Assembly: GCA_946699065.1 (NCBI GenBank)
Contig: CAMPDV010000120.1
Coordinates: forward strand, 310,001-374,000
Reading direction: 5' to 3'
Source of the DNA: Loxodes magnus
Taxonomy: Eukaryota; Ciliophora; Karyorelictea; Loxodida; Loxodidae
DNA length: 64,000 bases
The notes under the pieces were generated by a model that worked only from the letters and a program-made list of their open reading frames with translations, was not told the DNA's origin and made no database searches. Positions 11,470 to 24,059 of this stretch are shown here, piece by piece (the stretch's first letter is position 1; every line of letters starts with the position of its first letter). The translations under genes were made by a program, and so were the position numbers.

Positions 11470-12370
11470 ATGATTACAAAAAACCTACTACTTGGTTACG
11501 TATTTTATCTTTTCTTTTTATCCTATCTTTATTACAACAAGTTAAGTTCAATTTTGTCATCTTATAAACTATGACTTGCTTAATCAATGAAAAAATTTAG
11601 TTTGACTTCAAAATTATTTTCGGCATATTAATAAAATCCTAGAAGCTTTTTAAAACTTATACTACTTACTTTGGTCTAATCTGTTGCTTCATTCATCAAA
11701 TTTCATGCTCTTCCTGCATATTTTTTCTAAATTTACATTAATAGAAAGACTTTTAGATTTTTAGATTTATTTTAAGTATTTTAAAGTTATTTTTTATTTT
11801 CTATTCTTACTTCTGCATTTCGTATTTTATTTTAGTGGAAAATTTATTCTATGATAACTAAAGCAAAGTATTTAAAATAAAATTAGAATTATTTAGAACA
11901 TCAAACTAAAAAATTGATCTATTGGATGTTAAGATGCTTCTGAAGTCTATCTGAAGTATAATATATAAAATTGCTAAATAAAAACCTTAATAAAGTAAAA
12001 TGAAAAAGGTTTAAATATAAAAATATCGAAATAAATAATATCTTTAAAATACTATAGATAACCCAAATATAAATGCATCCAATATCTCAAAAAATGAGTA
12101 GTCAAATGCTATAAATTTTTTAAATCAGATAATTAAAAAAAGTTTTTTGGTGTATTATTTAATCTTTTTACATAAAGACTATATTTCACAAATCAATTAG
12201 AACAAAGATTATAAGAAAAAGTATGGATAATAGATTCAAAAATTTATTTTCAAATTTAGATAAATATTTCTTTAAACTTTTTTAATGTAATAAACAATTT
12301 ATCCAAAGATTATCTACCAATTTCTAACTTATTTATTATTTTAGTATAAAACAGCAAAAATTTAATAAAT
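11470..12370 (+). CDS. putative membrane or secreted protein
   Basis: ATG at 11470 is followed by a hydrophobic signal-like segment (NLLLGYVFYLFFLSYLYY). About 300 codons without a frame change then follow, with more hydrophobic segments and a basic, Asn-rich C-terminal part (SMDNRFKNLFSNLDKYF). A few TGA codons are read as Trp. The end is uncertain: the frame stays free of a convincing stop until it meets the 14-3-3 copy at 12.45 kb. No family recognised. It resembles in style the 668-codon protein at 35.0 kb. Confidence 0.4.
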
Positions 12371-12449
12371 AAATCAGTAAGTTTATTGTTCTTATTTTAA
12401 ATACTTTATTACTTTAATTCAAGCCAGTTTTTTTCTTAATTAGCTTAAA

Positions 12450-13490
12450 TTAAAAATTTGACGGAAGAGTAATTTGAAGCTTTTGTACTTAAAATTTTGA
12501 AAAGTAACGAAGAAAGAGCTAAAGGTATTCTATAACTTCTGTAAAATTACGGAGTTAATTAACTATCTGATTTAAGAGTTATGACAGACTAAGACGCGGA
12601 AGAAATTGGAATAAAACCTCTATAGTGGAAAATGTTGAAATAAAGTTTGTCAAACTTCTAACCTGAAAAAACATAAGTAAATTAAAAAGAGAATGAAATG
12701 TACTAAAACCTATTTTTAACATAAAATGGAAAAGAAGAATAAAAAATTAATTTATCTAATAATATATTATCTGATTCATTTTCTATTAATAGATAGCAAC
12801 TTGTAGAAGTTATTAAAATAGCGGAATAATTGGAACTTTTCACAGATATGTCAGAGCATATGAAGAAAGTTATAAATATCGATATAAAGTTGACATTAGA
12901 AGAAGTAAAATTATTCTGGATTGCTTATAAAAATATTGTAGGTCCTTTAAGAGCTTAATACAGAGTTATATAAAGTTTAGATTAAGCAGGATAAAGATAA
13001 CAAATAATTTAACATTATAAAAATAAATTAGAATAAGAGTTGATTTAAGTATGTGAGGAAGTAATAAATTTGTTGGATAATTTTTTAATAAAGAATGCTA
13101 TTTCAAGCGAAATAAAAGTTTTCTATCTGAAGGCAAAAGGAGATTGTTACCGTTTACTTGCTGAAATCCAAATTTCTGAGAAAATAAATAATAATATAAA
13201 GAATATAAATTTACTGAAAAAGCGTAGAATTCCTATAATGAAGAAACAGTAATTGCAACAGCTGATCTTTACCTTGTAATTCTACTTTTTTAGGACTTGC
13301 TTTAAATTTTACAATGTTTTATTTTGAAATTTTGCAAGAAAGAGAAAAAGCATATTAACTCGCTAAGAATATATTTGAAAAAGCATACGTAGATTTAGAA
13401 AATTGTGAAGATTCAGAATAAAGAGATTCTTCAATAAAAATATATAGCAGCAATATTTTCATTAAGAAAAAATTTTTTTTTACTAAATTA
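12450..13490 (+). pseudogene. SAM-like + 14-3-3 protein, copy 1 (decayed)
   Basis: Reads EEQFEAFVLKILKSNEERAK, then a SAM-like segment (YGVNQLSDLRVMTDQDAEEI, GIKPLQWKML), a Gln/Asn-rich linker and a 14-3-3 domain: [55 protein letters not shown]. The start codon seen in the 34.9-kb copy (ATG) is ACG here. After about 13200 two frame changes disrupt the last helices. The Trp of FWIAYKN is TGG, whereas the 34.9-kb copy has TGA there. Confidence 0.7.
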
Positions 13491-13579
13491 AATAAAATGA
13501 AATTATATTATCATTAAGGTAAAGCACATTATGTATAATCTTTATAATATGTCTTTTTCATTCTGCAATCTTTAGAAAT

Positions 13580-13973
13580 TTTTATTTTAAAATGACTTAA
13601 AAAAAATGACTTAAGTTTATTTAATTTCAATTTCAAAAAATGCTTATAGAACTTTTAAATTTTTCATAATTTTATAAAAGATAACTTTGCCTTAGTGAAT
13701 TTTAACTCTTAACGATTTTAAAGTCTTTATTTATAATTTTTGTCCTAAAATTTATATCTACATAAATAAGTCAAATTTTTTCTTTTACAATTGTTTTCAT
13801 ACTTTGAGCATTTTTCTTTTTTTCGAATTTTTCAAATCTTTCTTTTTAATGTTTCTTTTTCTTATAGACATACAAATTTTAAATAAATGTCCTTTTTTTA
13901 ATTCTTTTCGACTATCAAAGTATTTCTTAGTTGCTTTCAAAATTAATGTTTCTTCTTTTATACTACCTATCAT
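13580..13973 (-). CDS. small basic ORF
   Basis: ATG at 13973 opens MIGSIKEETLILKATKKYFD and continues as a Lys-rich, partly charged sequence for roughly 130 codons in overlapping frames. No motif is recognised and the end is not clear. It could be a broken gag-like N-terminus. Confidence 0.3.
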
Positions 13974-14079
13974 TTTTCAATCCTTTTTATTAAAAATCTC
14001 CTAATTTGAAATTAAATTAAATTTAGTCAAAGATAACTATTTAAAGGACATTTAAGACTCATCTCTGCTTTTCGGTAAT

Positions 14080-14907
14080 TTTAATGTTTTCGATTTTCTT
14101 TCCGACGTACAGTCTACAAGAGCAAATGCTTTATCCTAATCTATTACATGAAGAGGTCAAGTTTAACCTGTTGAAGGATTTAACAAATTAGAGGACGAGC
14201 TTTCGCTCTTTTATTTATTAAATACAATACCTTACTTTGATCTAAATACTTCGAAATAAAGTCAGTTATTTCTCTTTATAGATAATTGCGTTCTGAACAA
14301 TGTAGGATATGCTGGTATAATAGAGGGTTTAGACAGGAACAAAGTGTTGTTACGGGAGAAATCCTAGGCTATATTCTCACTTAAGGCTTTTACTTCTCGA
14401 TTAGCTCATATAGTCTGTGCGAGATGCAGATAAAAAACCTGTCTAATGTTGATGTGATTACTCTATTTAGTTTTTTGTTATCTACAAATAATTTAGTTCA
14501 ATGGAATGCTTGATTTAATTAGTTCTGCAGGCAGATTGAGATTTCAATCTTTTGTTATCTTTCTAAAATATACGAAAGCCTTCCTTGCTTGTTATTTTGC
14601 TTATGATAATCTTAGGAATGTAGGGTAAATCTTTATATAATACTTTCATATGTAAAGAGGCAAACAGAAGCATCTTGCATATCTCAACCACAGAAAAAAA
14701 ATTTTAGAAGAAAGGGGAGAATTTTATTTTCTGATATGTTAATATTTCTTCCTTTTTCGTTTAACTTAGTCATTAACACCCTCTGAAAGTTAAAAATAAA
14801 AAAGTAGAGTTTTTCACATGTTTAAACATCTTAAGTATAATCTGTTGATACTCCAACTTAAATTATTAATTAATTTATTGTTAATTTATAAGAAAATTCG
14901 CACTTGA
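14080..14907 (+). CDS. unrecognised protein with GC-richer codons
   Basis: One frame is open from about 14092 to TGA 14905-14907, with only two internal TGA codons and noticeably more G/C than nearby genes. It encodes KLEDELSLFYLLNTIPYFDL, later FIDNCVLNNVGYAGIIEGLD, a CARC motif and AGRLRFQSFVIFLKYTKAF. The N-terminus is uncertain: a second frame from ATG 14084 (MFSIFFPTYSLQEQMLYPNL) is equally plausible and would need a slip near 14170. Family unknown. The base composition hints at a young arrival or stronger constraint. Confidence 0.5.
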
Positions 14908-15526
14908 TTATAATTTTTTTTTTTTTTTTATAATGGAATGATAACATACTTATATTACTAACTTTCTATTTAAACTTACTATTTTTAAATTTTATAAATA
15001 TTAAAAAAAATTACTTATTTAATTGTTTTCAAATAAAAGAAAAATAAATTTTAATTATAGAATAATTCCTTTAAAATTCTTTCTAAAATAATTTTTTTTA
15101 TTTTAAGTCTATTTTATTATTTTAAATATCTTAGCTGAATTATACTTATCTTATATAGTTAATATTGCTACTATTGCTTTAATTATGAATATATAATTTA
15201 TTTACTAACTTTATTTTAATTTAACTAAATATTAAAATCCTTAGCTTTAAATAAAAAGAATATATATTTAATAATTATTTTACATAATAAGAGTAAATAA
15301 TTAATTTAATTAAAATTTTTAGTAAGTAAAAGAATTTGCTTATGAGTTTGCTTATAGACAAATAAAAATATGTTCATAAATATCTTATTATTTTTTATTA
15401 TTTATAGTCTATTTATAATATTTCATATTATAATTAATTAATTTTAACTATAAGGGTTAGGGTCATCTTTAATTAGAGGAAATGTTTCCTCAAATTAAAG
15501 ACAATAAAAGTTTCTATATTCAATAC

Positions 15527-16376
15527 TCAACTGTACATGTCTTCATCTGAATCAATTTCAAACTGAGATAATTCTTCTTTCTCTTCAATAAGCTCATAGA
15601 ATTGTTCTTCCATCTTCTTGTAATTTTTCTCCAGCTTCTCTAAACAAATTCTAAGGTCATTGTTGTCCTTTTAAAGCTTTTAATTCTGTTACTATTAAAT
15701 ACCAAGATCCTGTTTGATTAGTGTCACACTTGAATCATTTAATATCAGCTTCTTTCTGTAAATACCTCCAGAGTAGTTACAATATAGCCTCCTCGATGTT
15801 CCAAATTCTTTACGGTGCTACTCAAGCACTCTTCTTCACTTCGGACATTACCTCCAAAAATGTCCAGCCTTTTGACAACAATAGCAACGTTTATTAAAGG
15901 TTTGAATTAAAATTTTGATTCTGTTTGCATTATTTCAATTTCCATCTTATCTTTTTGAGGTTAGTTTTTTTTGATTGGTAATCGATTTTCTTCTTTAATT
16001 TTCTATTAATTTGCTACTAAGTTTTTTTCTAATAGTTCAAATTAGGAAGTTAAGGCTTCAATTTAAAACTAAAATTTACTTACCAAGTCTTGATCTTTCT
16101 TTTTTCTATCTTACAAAAGAAGCCGAAGATTCAAGTTTTCCGCCTTCAGGATCTATATTTCGGTATTCATTTTCTCAATTAATGCATAAAGCTGAATAAT
16201 GTCTTGCTCGTGGGGTTTCTCAAGTTTTTTCAGTTTGCTAGGAAATTCCGTATTTCCCAATCCTTAACAGGAGTAGATTTATCTTTTTTGAATTCTTAGT
16301 TCTTGTTAGTTAACTGAGACTTAAGATTGACCTTTAAGGTTAGAATTTAAGGTTTAGATTCCCGGGTTTTTTCCAT
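15527..16376 (-). pseudogene. gag-like coiled-coil/CCHC protein, best preserved copy
   Basis: ATG at 16376 (MEKTRESKPQILTLKVNLKS). After one slip near 16230 a single frame runs to TGA at 15527-15529. Order: coiled coil (QDIIQLYALIEKMNTEIQI, QIEALTSQFELLEKNL), a basic stretch, and zinc knuckle CYCCQKAGHFWRQC (C-x2-C-x4-H-x4-C). Then PK and TGA, read as Trp because copy 1 has TGG at the same spot (CQQW). A tail (KEFGTSRRLYCNYSGG) and a second coiled coil follow (LRICLEKLEKNYKKMEEQFY), ending FEIDSDEDMYS. It has all the parts expected of a retroelement gag/ORF1 protein. Confidence 0.7.
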
Positions 16377-17384
16377 TTCTTAGATTAAAAGATTTTATTT
16401 CATATTATAATATAATAGCTATTTTTATTTTATTAAGTATTTAAAATATTAAATATAAAATTATGAAAATATTTCATGTGATAAATAGAGATCATTTCAA
16501 TTGTAAATAGCTAAAGTCAATTAAATATTTTTATTTATAAATTTTCTATTCATTTTTATTTAGTTTTTTAACTGGATAAATAATATTTTTAAATTTTTTT
16601 ATAGATAAAAATTTTTATTTAGAAGTTTAAAAGTTAATTACAATTTTATTCATGAAGAATATAAATCAAGTAAAATTTTTTTTTTTAATTATTGGATTAA
16701 GTAAATAAAGATTAATATTAAAAATATAAGATTTAAATAATACAGTGTAGATTCTAGAATATATCTTATTTAATCCAAAACTTCACAATACTTACTAACA
16801 AATATTTTAAAATATATGAAATCAAAAAATTTTATTTTATTTTATTCAAAATTAAACAATATTTTCTGTAGAATTTTTAACTTTTGATTAATTTTTAATT
16901 GTTAAAAATTAAATCCAAATTTAACCGGCCATTTAAAAGATTGTTAGAAAAATTGTTTATAATTATTCAATTCTAATTATTCAATTCGATTAATAAATGT
17001 CAAAATTAATTAAAAAACAGCTAAAATGATTTATAACTAAATTACCTATTTTTAATTATTATTAAATGGTATAAAGATTTTCTACTTATTTTAAGCTTAA
17101 TCTTTCTAAGCTTTTAACTATCCTCGTTATTTTATTTAATAATCTAAATTATTTAAAATAGTTAAAATTTAAATGACTAAAATTTCTTAATTTTTAACTT
17201 ATTATTTTTAGAATTTTGTTTAATTAGAAGAATCTAAAACTAAAATTTAAATAGTTGAAATAAATTTTTTAAATTATCTCATATAATTTTATTTATATAA
17301 TCTCATTTAAATTTAGATTCAAAATGACTGAATTTAATCTTATTAAAATTAAAAAAATTTATTATTATTTATTAATTATAAAAA

Positions 17385-18060
17385 TGATTGTCATTTTTAA
17401 GGTATTTTCAACTCTCCAAACAAACCAATAGAGCTTATTTTTGTTGGAATATTGAAAAAATTAGGAAATCCAGTTTTTTTATCTCTGAAAGTTATGTTAT
17501 ATTTTTATTTCTTGGATTTAATTTTTTTTCAATATTTATTCTATATATAATCGCTTTCATTTGCCTTGATATAATTTTAATATCTGATTTCATTATCTTC
17601 TGTCTTTAATCATCTTTGAAGTCTTGTATTTCTTACAGATTCTAAAATTGCGTAAGAAAAATTTATAACATTGTTTTCTTTGCTTGATAATCTTAGTTAA
17701 TTATCTTCCGCTTTCCTTTAACTCCTCTATAGATTTCTAAATCGTATGCTTAAGCTTATTAGCATTCTCATGTTGATTTACCATCCCAAAAGGAAGAAGA
17801 AATAAATTTAATAAAAATGTTAGTGAAATGAAATTACTGATATGAATCAAAAATTCCAATAATCCACATAAAGTTCAAGCTATATTATTTTCATCTTTCA
17901 ACTCTTCCCAGTTGCTTCTTGTTCTTTCCCTTTGTTCTTTTTATGCTCCAATTATTTATTTGCATCTTTTCCTACAATTTCAATTCTTTTTGTGTTTATT
18001 CTAGTGAAAATTGTTTATTAAAGGTCTGCAACATTTATTTATGAGAAATGAACTATTAGT
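17385..18060 (-). CDS. coding stretch, possibly gag-related
   Basis: One frame reads continuously through RERTRSNWEELKDENNIAW, a hydrophobic segment (FLIHISNFISLTFLLNLFLL), then KLKHTIQKSIEELKESGRQL and a basic C-terminal part. Near the end, QYSNKNKLYWFVWRV could be a degenerate zinc knuckle. TGA codons are read as Trp. The hydrophobic segment is unusual for gag-like copies, so it may be a different protein. No clear start. Confidence 0.4.
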
Positions 18061-18499
18061 TTTTGTAGAGAGAACCAAAATTATTAGATTTGCTATTTTT
18101 TTCCAGATAATTTATCAGAAAAATTTCTAAATTAGTCTAAATAGAAGAATCATTCAAAATATGCCTAAACGAGCCTCTAATTTCGAAGAGATAGAATATG
18201 TTTTCACAGGATAATGACATTCATAGAAACTATATTGGAAATTATAAAATTAAGTGCGCATTTTAAAGATTAATTTTTTTTCAAAATTTCTTGTTAATTT
18301 CAATATAATTTATCTCAGGAAATTTATAAAGTCTTTAAAGTTGCTTTATGAATATCTGAGATTTGGGCATATATCTAAAGCGTTGAGTTTCTTCATAATT
18401 AAATTTTTTTTTAATTTTATCATAAATAAATTTCTAATATAAAGTTAATTTGAAATCGTGATTTGATAGTAATTTTAATTCTATAACTTAATAAACATA

Positions 18500-19286
18500 A
18501 TTTATTAACGTGGCATCACCTTTATTAAGTTTACCACTAATTAAAAAGTTTAAAGTTGACTAGTATTATTCCATTTCCAAACTTCTTCTGAGTCTACTTC
18601 TTAGAATACATATCTTCCAGTACTCCGTTGACTCTTTTTAATAAAAGGTATATTTTTCAATCGAGTATGATTCCGAGCATATTCAAATTTATTCTTTATT
18701 GAACAAAAGCCATGTCCTTCAAGAGTTCATTTCCTATGTACATCTTTTTTCGATATAATAAACTTCTGAAGTGCAATATAGATTATTTAAGGATTTCATA
18801 AATTAAAGCTTTGTAGTTTTTTATTTTCATTAACATTTTCAGCAATATCTTGAAATGTGGCCAATTTTCCTGCAATACCAAAATTACTTTCTATTCTTGG
18901 CTATCGGAATTTTTGCTGGTTGAGGATTTAGTTCCATATCCATAAGATAATTTGTTGTCGTATTTTTAGAAATAAGGTTTCAGTCAATACGCTAATTGAT
19001 TGAATTTGACCTCCATTTGTTCAATTCTAGAATTGACTGATGGAAATTATCATTTTTTAGTAATAAAGTGTTAAGCAATAATATGCTTTTTAGCCTTTAG
19101 ATCTTATATGTTTCTTAAAATTTCAAAAAAAGATTTTTGTTCCAGGAGTATGTTTTGCAATTGTAAATTGATTGGGATAGATCCTGTTTGGAAAAGATTT
19201 TTTGAAAAAGATTTCCATTTTTTCATTATGAAAAACATCTTTTTACTTACTAAAAGATTAAAGAATTTAATTAAAATAGCATTCAA
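18500..19286 (-). pseudogene. gag-like protein, copy with long clean C-terminal half
   Basis: ATG at 19286 opens a reading with QSFFEILRNIQDLKAKK-type coiled coil and MEVKFNQLAYWLKPYFQ. After a slip near 18900 the next frame is clean for about 130 codons: SNFGIAGKLATFQDIAENVN, ISKKDVHRKWTLEGHGFCS, YARNHTRLKN, STGRYVFQEVDSEEVWKW. The GFC...H region may be a decayed knuckle. The end region (LNKGDATLIN in one frame) resembles the 23.2-kb and 8.35-kb copies, placing it in the same family. Confidence 0.45.
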
Positions 19287-19835
19287 GAGTCTTCATATAA
19301 CAGATTCCGAATACTTCGTAATTTATATCAATTATTTTGAAATAAAATTGGAAAAACGTTTAACCAAAGAAGGCTCATATAGGTGTTATTTAAGTATAAG
19401 TATCGAGACTCATTAAAAGTGATAGACAACTGTATAACCTGCCTTGCCATTATACGAAAATTTTGTTTATTTTATCTCTAAAACTCTTTAATCTTTCAAT
19501 TCATTTCAAGTAAAAAATTAAAACCGTATCCAGACTTAGGCAATATAAACATGGGACAGAAATTTTTAAAGAGTCAAAGAGAAACCATCTTGAATCAAAA
19601 AAAAACAACATAGCATTTAATTAACTAATAAGAATTTTCGGATAATTAAGAATAACTAATTAAATTATAAAATTTCTAGCTCAGCTACTAAAAATAAGTA
19701 AAATGATCGTTTATTGTCATGATTATAAAAGTTTTAATTTATATTCAGCGGTATACAGCATTCCCTTCTTTAAAAAATAGGATTTATCTACACATATAAG
19801 TGTAAAGCATTAAATAATACACCTAAAAAATAAAA

Positions 19836-20294
19836 ATGTCCATTATAAAAAACTTAAAATCGCCTAAGGAAAAAAAGATAAGAGTATAAAAAAAGGAACA
19901 TGCAGACTTAAAAGTAAATATTGTAAATAGTAAGAAAAAAACTCAATTTTCAATTTGGGTGACCAAAAAAAACTTAATAAAAGAAATAATAAAAGAAAAA
20001 GTTTAAAATAAAAACATTTTGTTGAAAACAACGAAAAAAAATTAACTGATTAAAAAAACCCATATTAATTTAAAATAGAGAAAAAACTGCAAAAAATCGA
20101 AAGATTCATAAATCTTAAAACACGAAAAAAAAATTTAGAGTAAATGATAACCTTAATAAAATTCACAAAAAAAATGAGAAAATAAATTATGATAAACTAT
20201 TCTAATTTGCAGATTAAAAAGACATGAAATTCTATATAAAAAACAAAAAGTAAAAAACAAAAAAAAGTAAAATTTATATATTCAAAAAACTTGA
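19836..20294 (+). CDS. lysine-rich ORF
   Basis: ATG at 19836 to TGA 20292-20294, in frame, with four further TGA codons read as Trp. Begins MSIIKNLKSPKEKKIRVQKK and is extremely Lys/Asn/Gln-rich, reflecting a purine-rich strand. It could be a real basic protein or a low-complexity tract that happens to stay open. Confidence 0.3.
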
Positions 20295-20679
20295 AAAAAA
20301 AGTTAAAAAAATATAAAAAAACAATAAAAAAAAAACTTAATTTTATACTTGAAAAGAAAATTATTTAAAATCTCCACTTAGTTTTTCTAACCAAACTTTA
20401 CATGTTTTTTCTGTATTTATCTTACCTTTTCCATATTAATTTATTTTACTTATATTTTAACCTCTTCGTTCTTATTCTATCCTTTTTCTATTTTTTCAAC
20501 CTTAACCTTTAATAAAATTATTTAATTTAGTTGCTTAACTTTTTCATAAAAACTCTTTTTAAAAGTTTCAGTCAGAAAATTTATTTAAATATCATTATAT
20601 TTAGAATTTTTATATTCACATCTTTTAAATATATAAGAATTCTTCATTTAAAATATAATAATATAATTAAAAAGATGGT

Positions 20680-20960
20680 GGGAGCTGAGATTGACCTTCT
20701 GAATCATACTTTCTGGTTTTATGGCTAGGAACAAGTTCCTTTCCTGTCGCTGAGAAAGTCCCTGGTCAAAATCAACCTTTGCAAGGGAACGCCTTCCTTT
20801 TGATTATCCACTCCTGGTAGGGACTTGAAGCCTGGCTGCCCATAGCGATGGAGCTCCCTGGCAGCTGCTTTTCGAAAGCAACAGGATATCCCCGTTATCC
20901 CATGAAGGGAGTGTTGGGGTCGTTAAACTGCAAGAAGTTGCAGTCCAAAACTCTTTAAGT
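20680..20960 (-). repeat. GC-rich repeat B, copy 1
   Basis: About 280 bp near 50% G+C inside AT-rich DNA. It is closely similar, in reverse orientation, to 45388-45660 and partly to 25870-25980. On the minus strand it contains TGGGATAACGGGG and, about 55 bp later, GGCTTCAAGTCCC, which resemble the A and B boxes of RNA polymerase III genes. That would fit a tRNA-derived SINE. Two stretches also stay open as protein in both full copies (RQERNL...KPES), so a coding origin cannot be excluded. Confidence 0.65.
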
Positions 20961-21191
20961 TTAAAATTAATTAATTAATTAAAATATAATAATGGAAATT
21001 TTTATTTTTCTGGCATATTGAATTATTTTTTTCTATCTTATATAAAAATAAAGATACAAATTATTCAATTTAAGCTAAATTAGAAGGGGTCAGAGCAAGA
21101 TTTTCCTATTAATTTTTTCAGATCAATAAAAATATCTTTTAACAATTGACAAGCTTATTCAACATACCAACTAATTAGCCAGACTTAAGTT

Positions 21192-21473
21192 ATGAAATCT
21201 ACACTATTCAATGGACCATTAGAAACTAATAAAAATGTTTAGACAAAGTTTGATTCATAGATTACATAAATCGGAGTAATTCTAGATCATCAAAAGAATA
21301 AATCCAGAGATAAGAGAAAAAAGATTCTTCCTAATTCTTCATATAAAAAAGAAAAGTTAAATGAATGATACTACAAAAAAATTATTAACAAGATAAGAGT
21401 ATGTTACAAATTTTAATCTAAATAAGATTTTGCAATAGTAAAAGATAATTAATTCTTATTTAAGATTTACTGA
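21192..21473 (+). CDS. small hypothetical protein
   Basis: ATG to TGA in one frame (93 residues), one internal TGA read as Trp. Starts MKSTLFNGPLETNKNV and continues with a charged, high-complexity sequence (LDHQKNKSRDKRKKILPNSS). The composition is convincing for coding; no family is recognised. It lies just upstream of the ORF that runs into repeat A. Confidence 0.45.
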
Positions 21474-21519
21474 GTGCCAAAAGAAAGACTATATTAAATT
21501 TTTTTTTTAATTATAATAG

Positions 21520-22040
21520 ATGTTCCAAGAATTACGGACGCACTGGCTCGACACGAAAGATGATAGTATGGTTCTGATTTCCGATCCAAAGCGAAAGGAG
21601 AAAGCAAAAAATTAATAAGAATTTATGAACAGAGAACTGGGAGAATTCGACAAAGAAACCTAATAATATTAAAAGCCTTTTGTAAGCTCTTATTTGGTCA
21701 CTTTCCATTTAAAGGTATCGTCACTTTAATATATTCTTATTATTGTATAAAATGGATGTCGCGGCCATGTCAGTCAAACTAGTAGGTAATCTGGTGCAGT
21801 TTATACTGCATTACGAATAATCTCGCACTAGATACCATCACGGGGAAGAGTGGATAAGCTCCGTTGAGACGTACCTAACTCACCCCGAGGGTCTCTCTAG
21901 CAGCATGAAAGTTTGACTGACGGGCCTTCTAATTACCGACTTAATAACTAATTTTTATTTAAACCTTATTCAAAAAGACTGAAGCATTTGACTCAAGATT
22001 TAAGAATAAATTTCAAATAAGAATATTCCCCATTTGGAGA
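21520..22040 (+). CDS. ORF whose frame continues into repeat A
   Basis: ATG at 21520 opens a high-complexity acidic sequence (MFQELRTHWLDTKDDSMVLI, SDPKRKEKAKNQQEFMNREL). It stays in one frame into repeat A and there reads SRQSGAVYTALRIISHQIPS and GSLQQHESLTDGPSNYRL. The repeat start has two extra bases relative to other copies, which brings the two parts into register. This supports the idea that repeat A is, or was, protein coding. The 3' end is not fixed; two frames look plausible after 22040. Confidence 0.4.
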
Positions 22041-22165
22041 AGTTGAAGTGACTCTGTAGACGAAAAAAATGAAATCAAGCTTGTGAGAACATTTTCTTAA
22101 TATTAAATATTAAATATTAATATTGAAATAGCTGCGCGCCAATGAGGTGCTACGCGCTCAATAAT
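21751..22165 (+). repeat. repeat A, copy 2
   Basis: About 85-90% similar to 2203-2605, including the outer inverted repeat and the 3' hairpin (GCTGCGCGCCAATGAGGTGC). Base changes alter some stem pairs without compensation, while several codon changes in the ORF reading are synonymous. Confidence 0.85.
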
Positions 22166-23159
22166 CTCATTTATTTATTGCTTATACCTTTATAAATCCA
22201 AAATTTTAAAGGGAAAGCATTTGGAAGATTATTTTATTTGCTAGGCTTTGAAGTTTATTATTATGAAGCTACATTCAGTGCTTACAGTGACTCTTGCTTA
22301 TATTAATTTTTTTAACATAATATTACGATGTGAAAATTAAGGGAATGTTCAGAGAAAACAACACTACTGATCCCTAACAAAAAAAAATTAAATATATTAA
22401 AAAATATAAAGTTAATTAACAATAATTCTCCTGCTTTTCTAAATATATGTTAAAATCTTACAAAATTTTATAATTAATTTATTTACTTTCTTATCTAAAA
22501 TTAAATTGAGTTTATTATGATTTAAATATAATTTTTAATAAACTATAATTCAATATTTTTAAAGAATGAATGGCTATCATAAAGAAATTTAACTATTTTT
22601 TCTTAATATAAAAAGATATTTTTATTATATAATTTAGATCTTAAGTTAAAAATGGAAATTAGTTAGTTATTAATACAGTATAAATAAAAATTCTATTTAT
22701 CAGGATCTTAAAAATACTTTAATCTTTCTAGAAATATTTGATATTAATTTAACCATTTTTTAATGCCTTATTAAAGATAATTTAAATCGGAAAAAAACTA
22801 AAAAATTTCACTAAAGTTTTTAAAATAAAAATCTTACGTTATTTAGTATTTTCATCATAAACGAGAAAAAAGTTTTTTTATTAAATTTAAAATTAAAAAT
22901 TTGAACTATATGCTGATAATTTTGCTTTATATGATGCTTATGTATAAATTAAAAATAATTTGACAATTTCCTTCACTTCGTTGGATATGCTCCAGTTCAA
23001 TGTGTCCTTAAATCTACAAATTTTTTAGGCTATTTTCAATTGAATTAATTTGCAGCAATATTTATTCTGATAGAGGAATTTTAGCTTATTTTTTACATTT
23101 TCATTTTATTTTCATTTATAAGTTGATTAACGGATACCATCGAATTTCAGTTTATTGAT

Positions 23160-23846
23160 TTAGATATACTACTTTTGTCAATTTTTATTCTCTATCTAAA
23201 AAACTATAATTTATTCATAACATAGAAACATAACATAATTTATTAAAGTGACTTCACCTTTATTGACTAGTAACAAATTAATTAAAAAATGAGTTAATTC
23301 TCAAAAATAATCTTCTTCTTCATATCGGATTGCATTATATCTTGATCCTTCCTTACTTCCACTTAGATTTGCTGCCTAATTTTTCCTTCTATAAAATTTT
23401 ACTTCTCTTGTGAATTATATTTTAAATATTTTATTTCGAGCTTTTCGTTCTCTTGTTTGTCTCACCTTATTATCGATCTTCTTTATGTATAAATAATGTT
23501 TAATTTATTTCTTCTTTCTCTGTCTCTACGTCTATGGGATCATAGTTCATCTGATTTTACATTTCCTTTTTCTTTTAAGAATTTACTCTTTGTAGCTTAA
23601 TTCGATGCGATTGATTATTGATTATATTTGCATTTCAGAGGATTAACTTACGATATCTTAATTTAATCCTTTATTTTCTTGTTTCAGTTTATCAATTTGC
23701 TAAATTAGAACACAGATTTTGTTTGAAAGCTCTTGAATACCTGTTTAAGCTGAAGATTTTCGTTTTGTCGATGTTAAAAATTGATTTATATTTATTATTG
23801 CATTTTATTGGTTTATTTTTTAAGTTTTTTATTTTTTAGATGTCAT
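23160..23846 (-). pseudogene. gag-like coiled-coil protein, copy beside second B-box/ubiquitin gene
   Basis: ATG at 23846 (MTSKKQKTQKINQQNAI) leads into strong coiled coil: SSAQTGIQELSNKICVLIQQ, IDKLKQENKGLNQDIVSQSS, MQIQSIINRIELSYKEQILK. A basic KRKRK stretch follows and a frame change near 23540. The tail reads TREVKFYRRKNQAANLSGSK and RYEEEDYFWEL, ending around NKGEVTLINY. The knuckle region is not intact. It is divergently arranged with the B-box/ubiquitin gene at 24594, as at 5.1-7.9 kb. Confidence 0.5.
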
Positions 23847-24059
23847 TTTATATTATATCATAATATCTTGCTTAGCTATGCTGGTGGCTTTGTGAGAGAA
23901 ATCTATTTCTTTGAAGGGATAAATCTAATTCTTTTTAATAAATTTTTACTCTGATTTAAGTATTATGAGATATTATGCATATAAATAGATTTAACAACAA
24001 AAATTTAATAACTTTAAAATAATCTTATCAATATGCTTTAGACACTAAACTTTGTATCA

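Noticed and set aside
15445..15475. GGGTTAGGG as a telomere repeat remnant
   Set aside because: Only one and a half units, no array, and not the usual ciliate telomere repeat.
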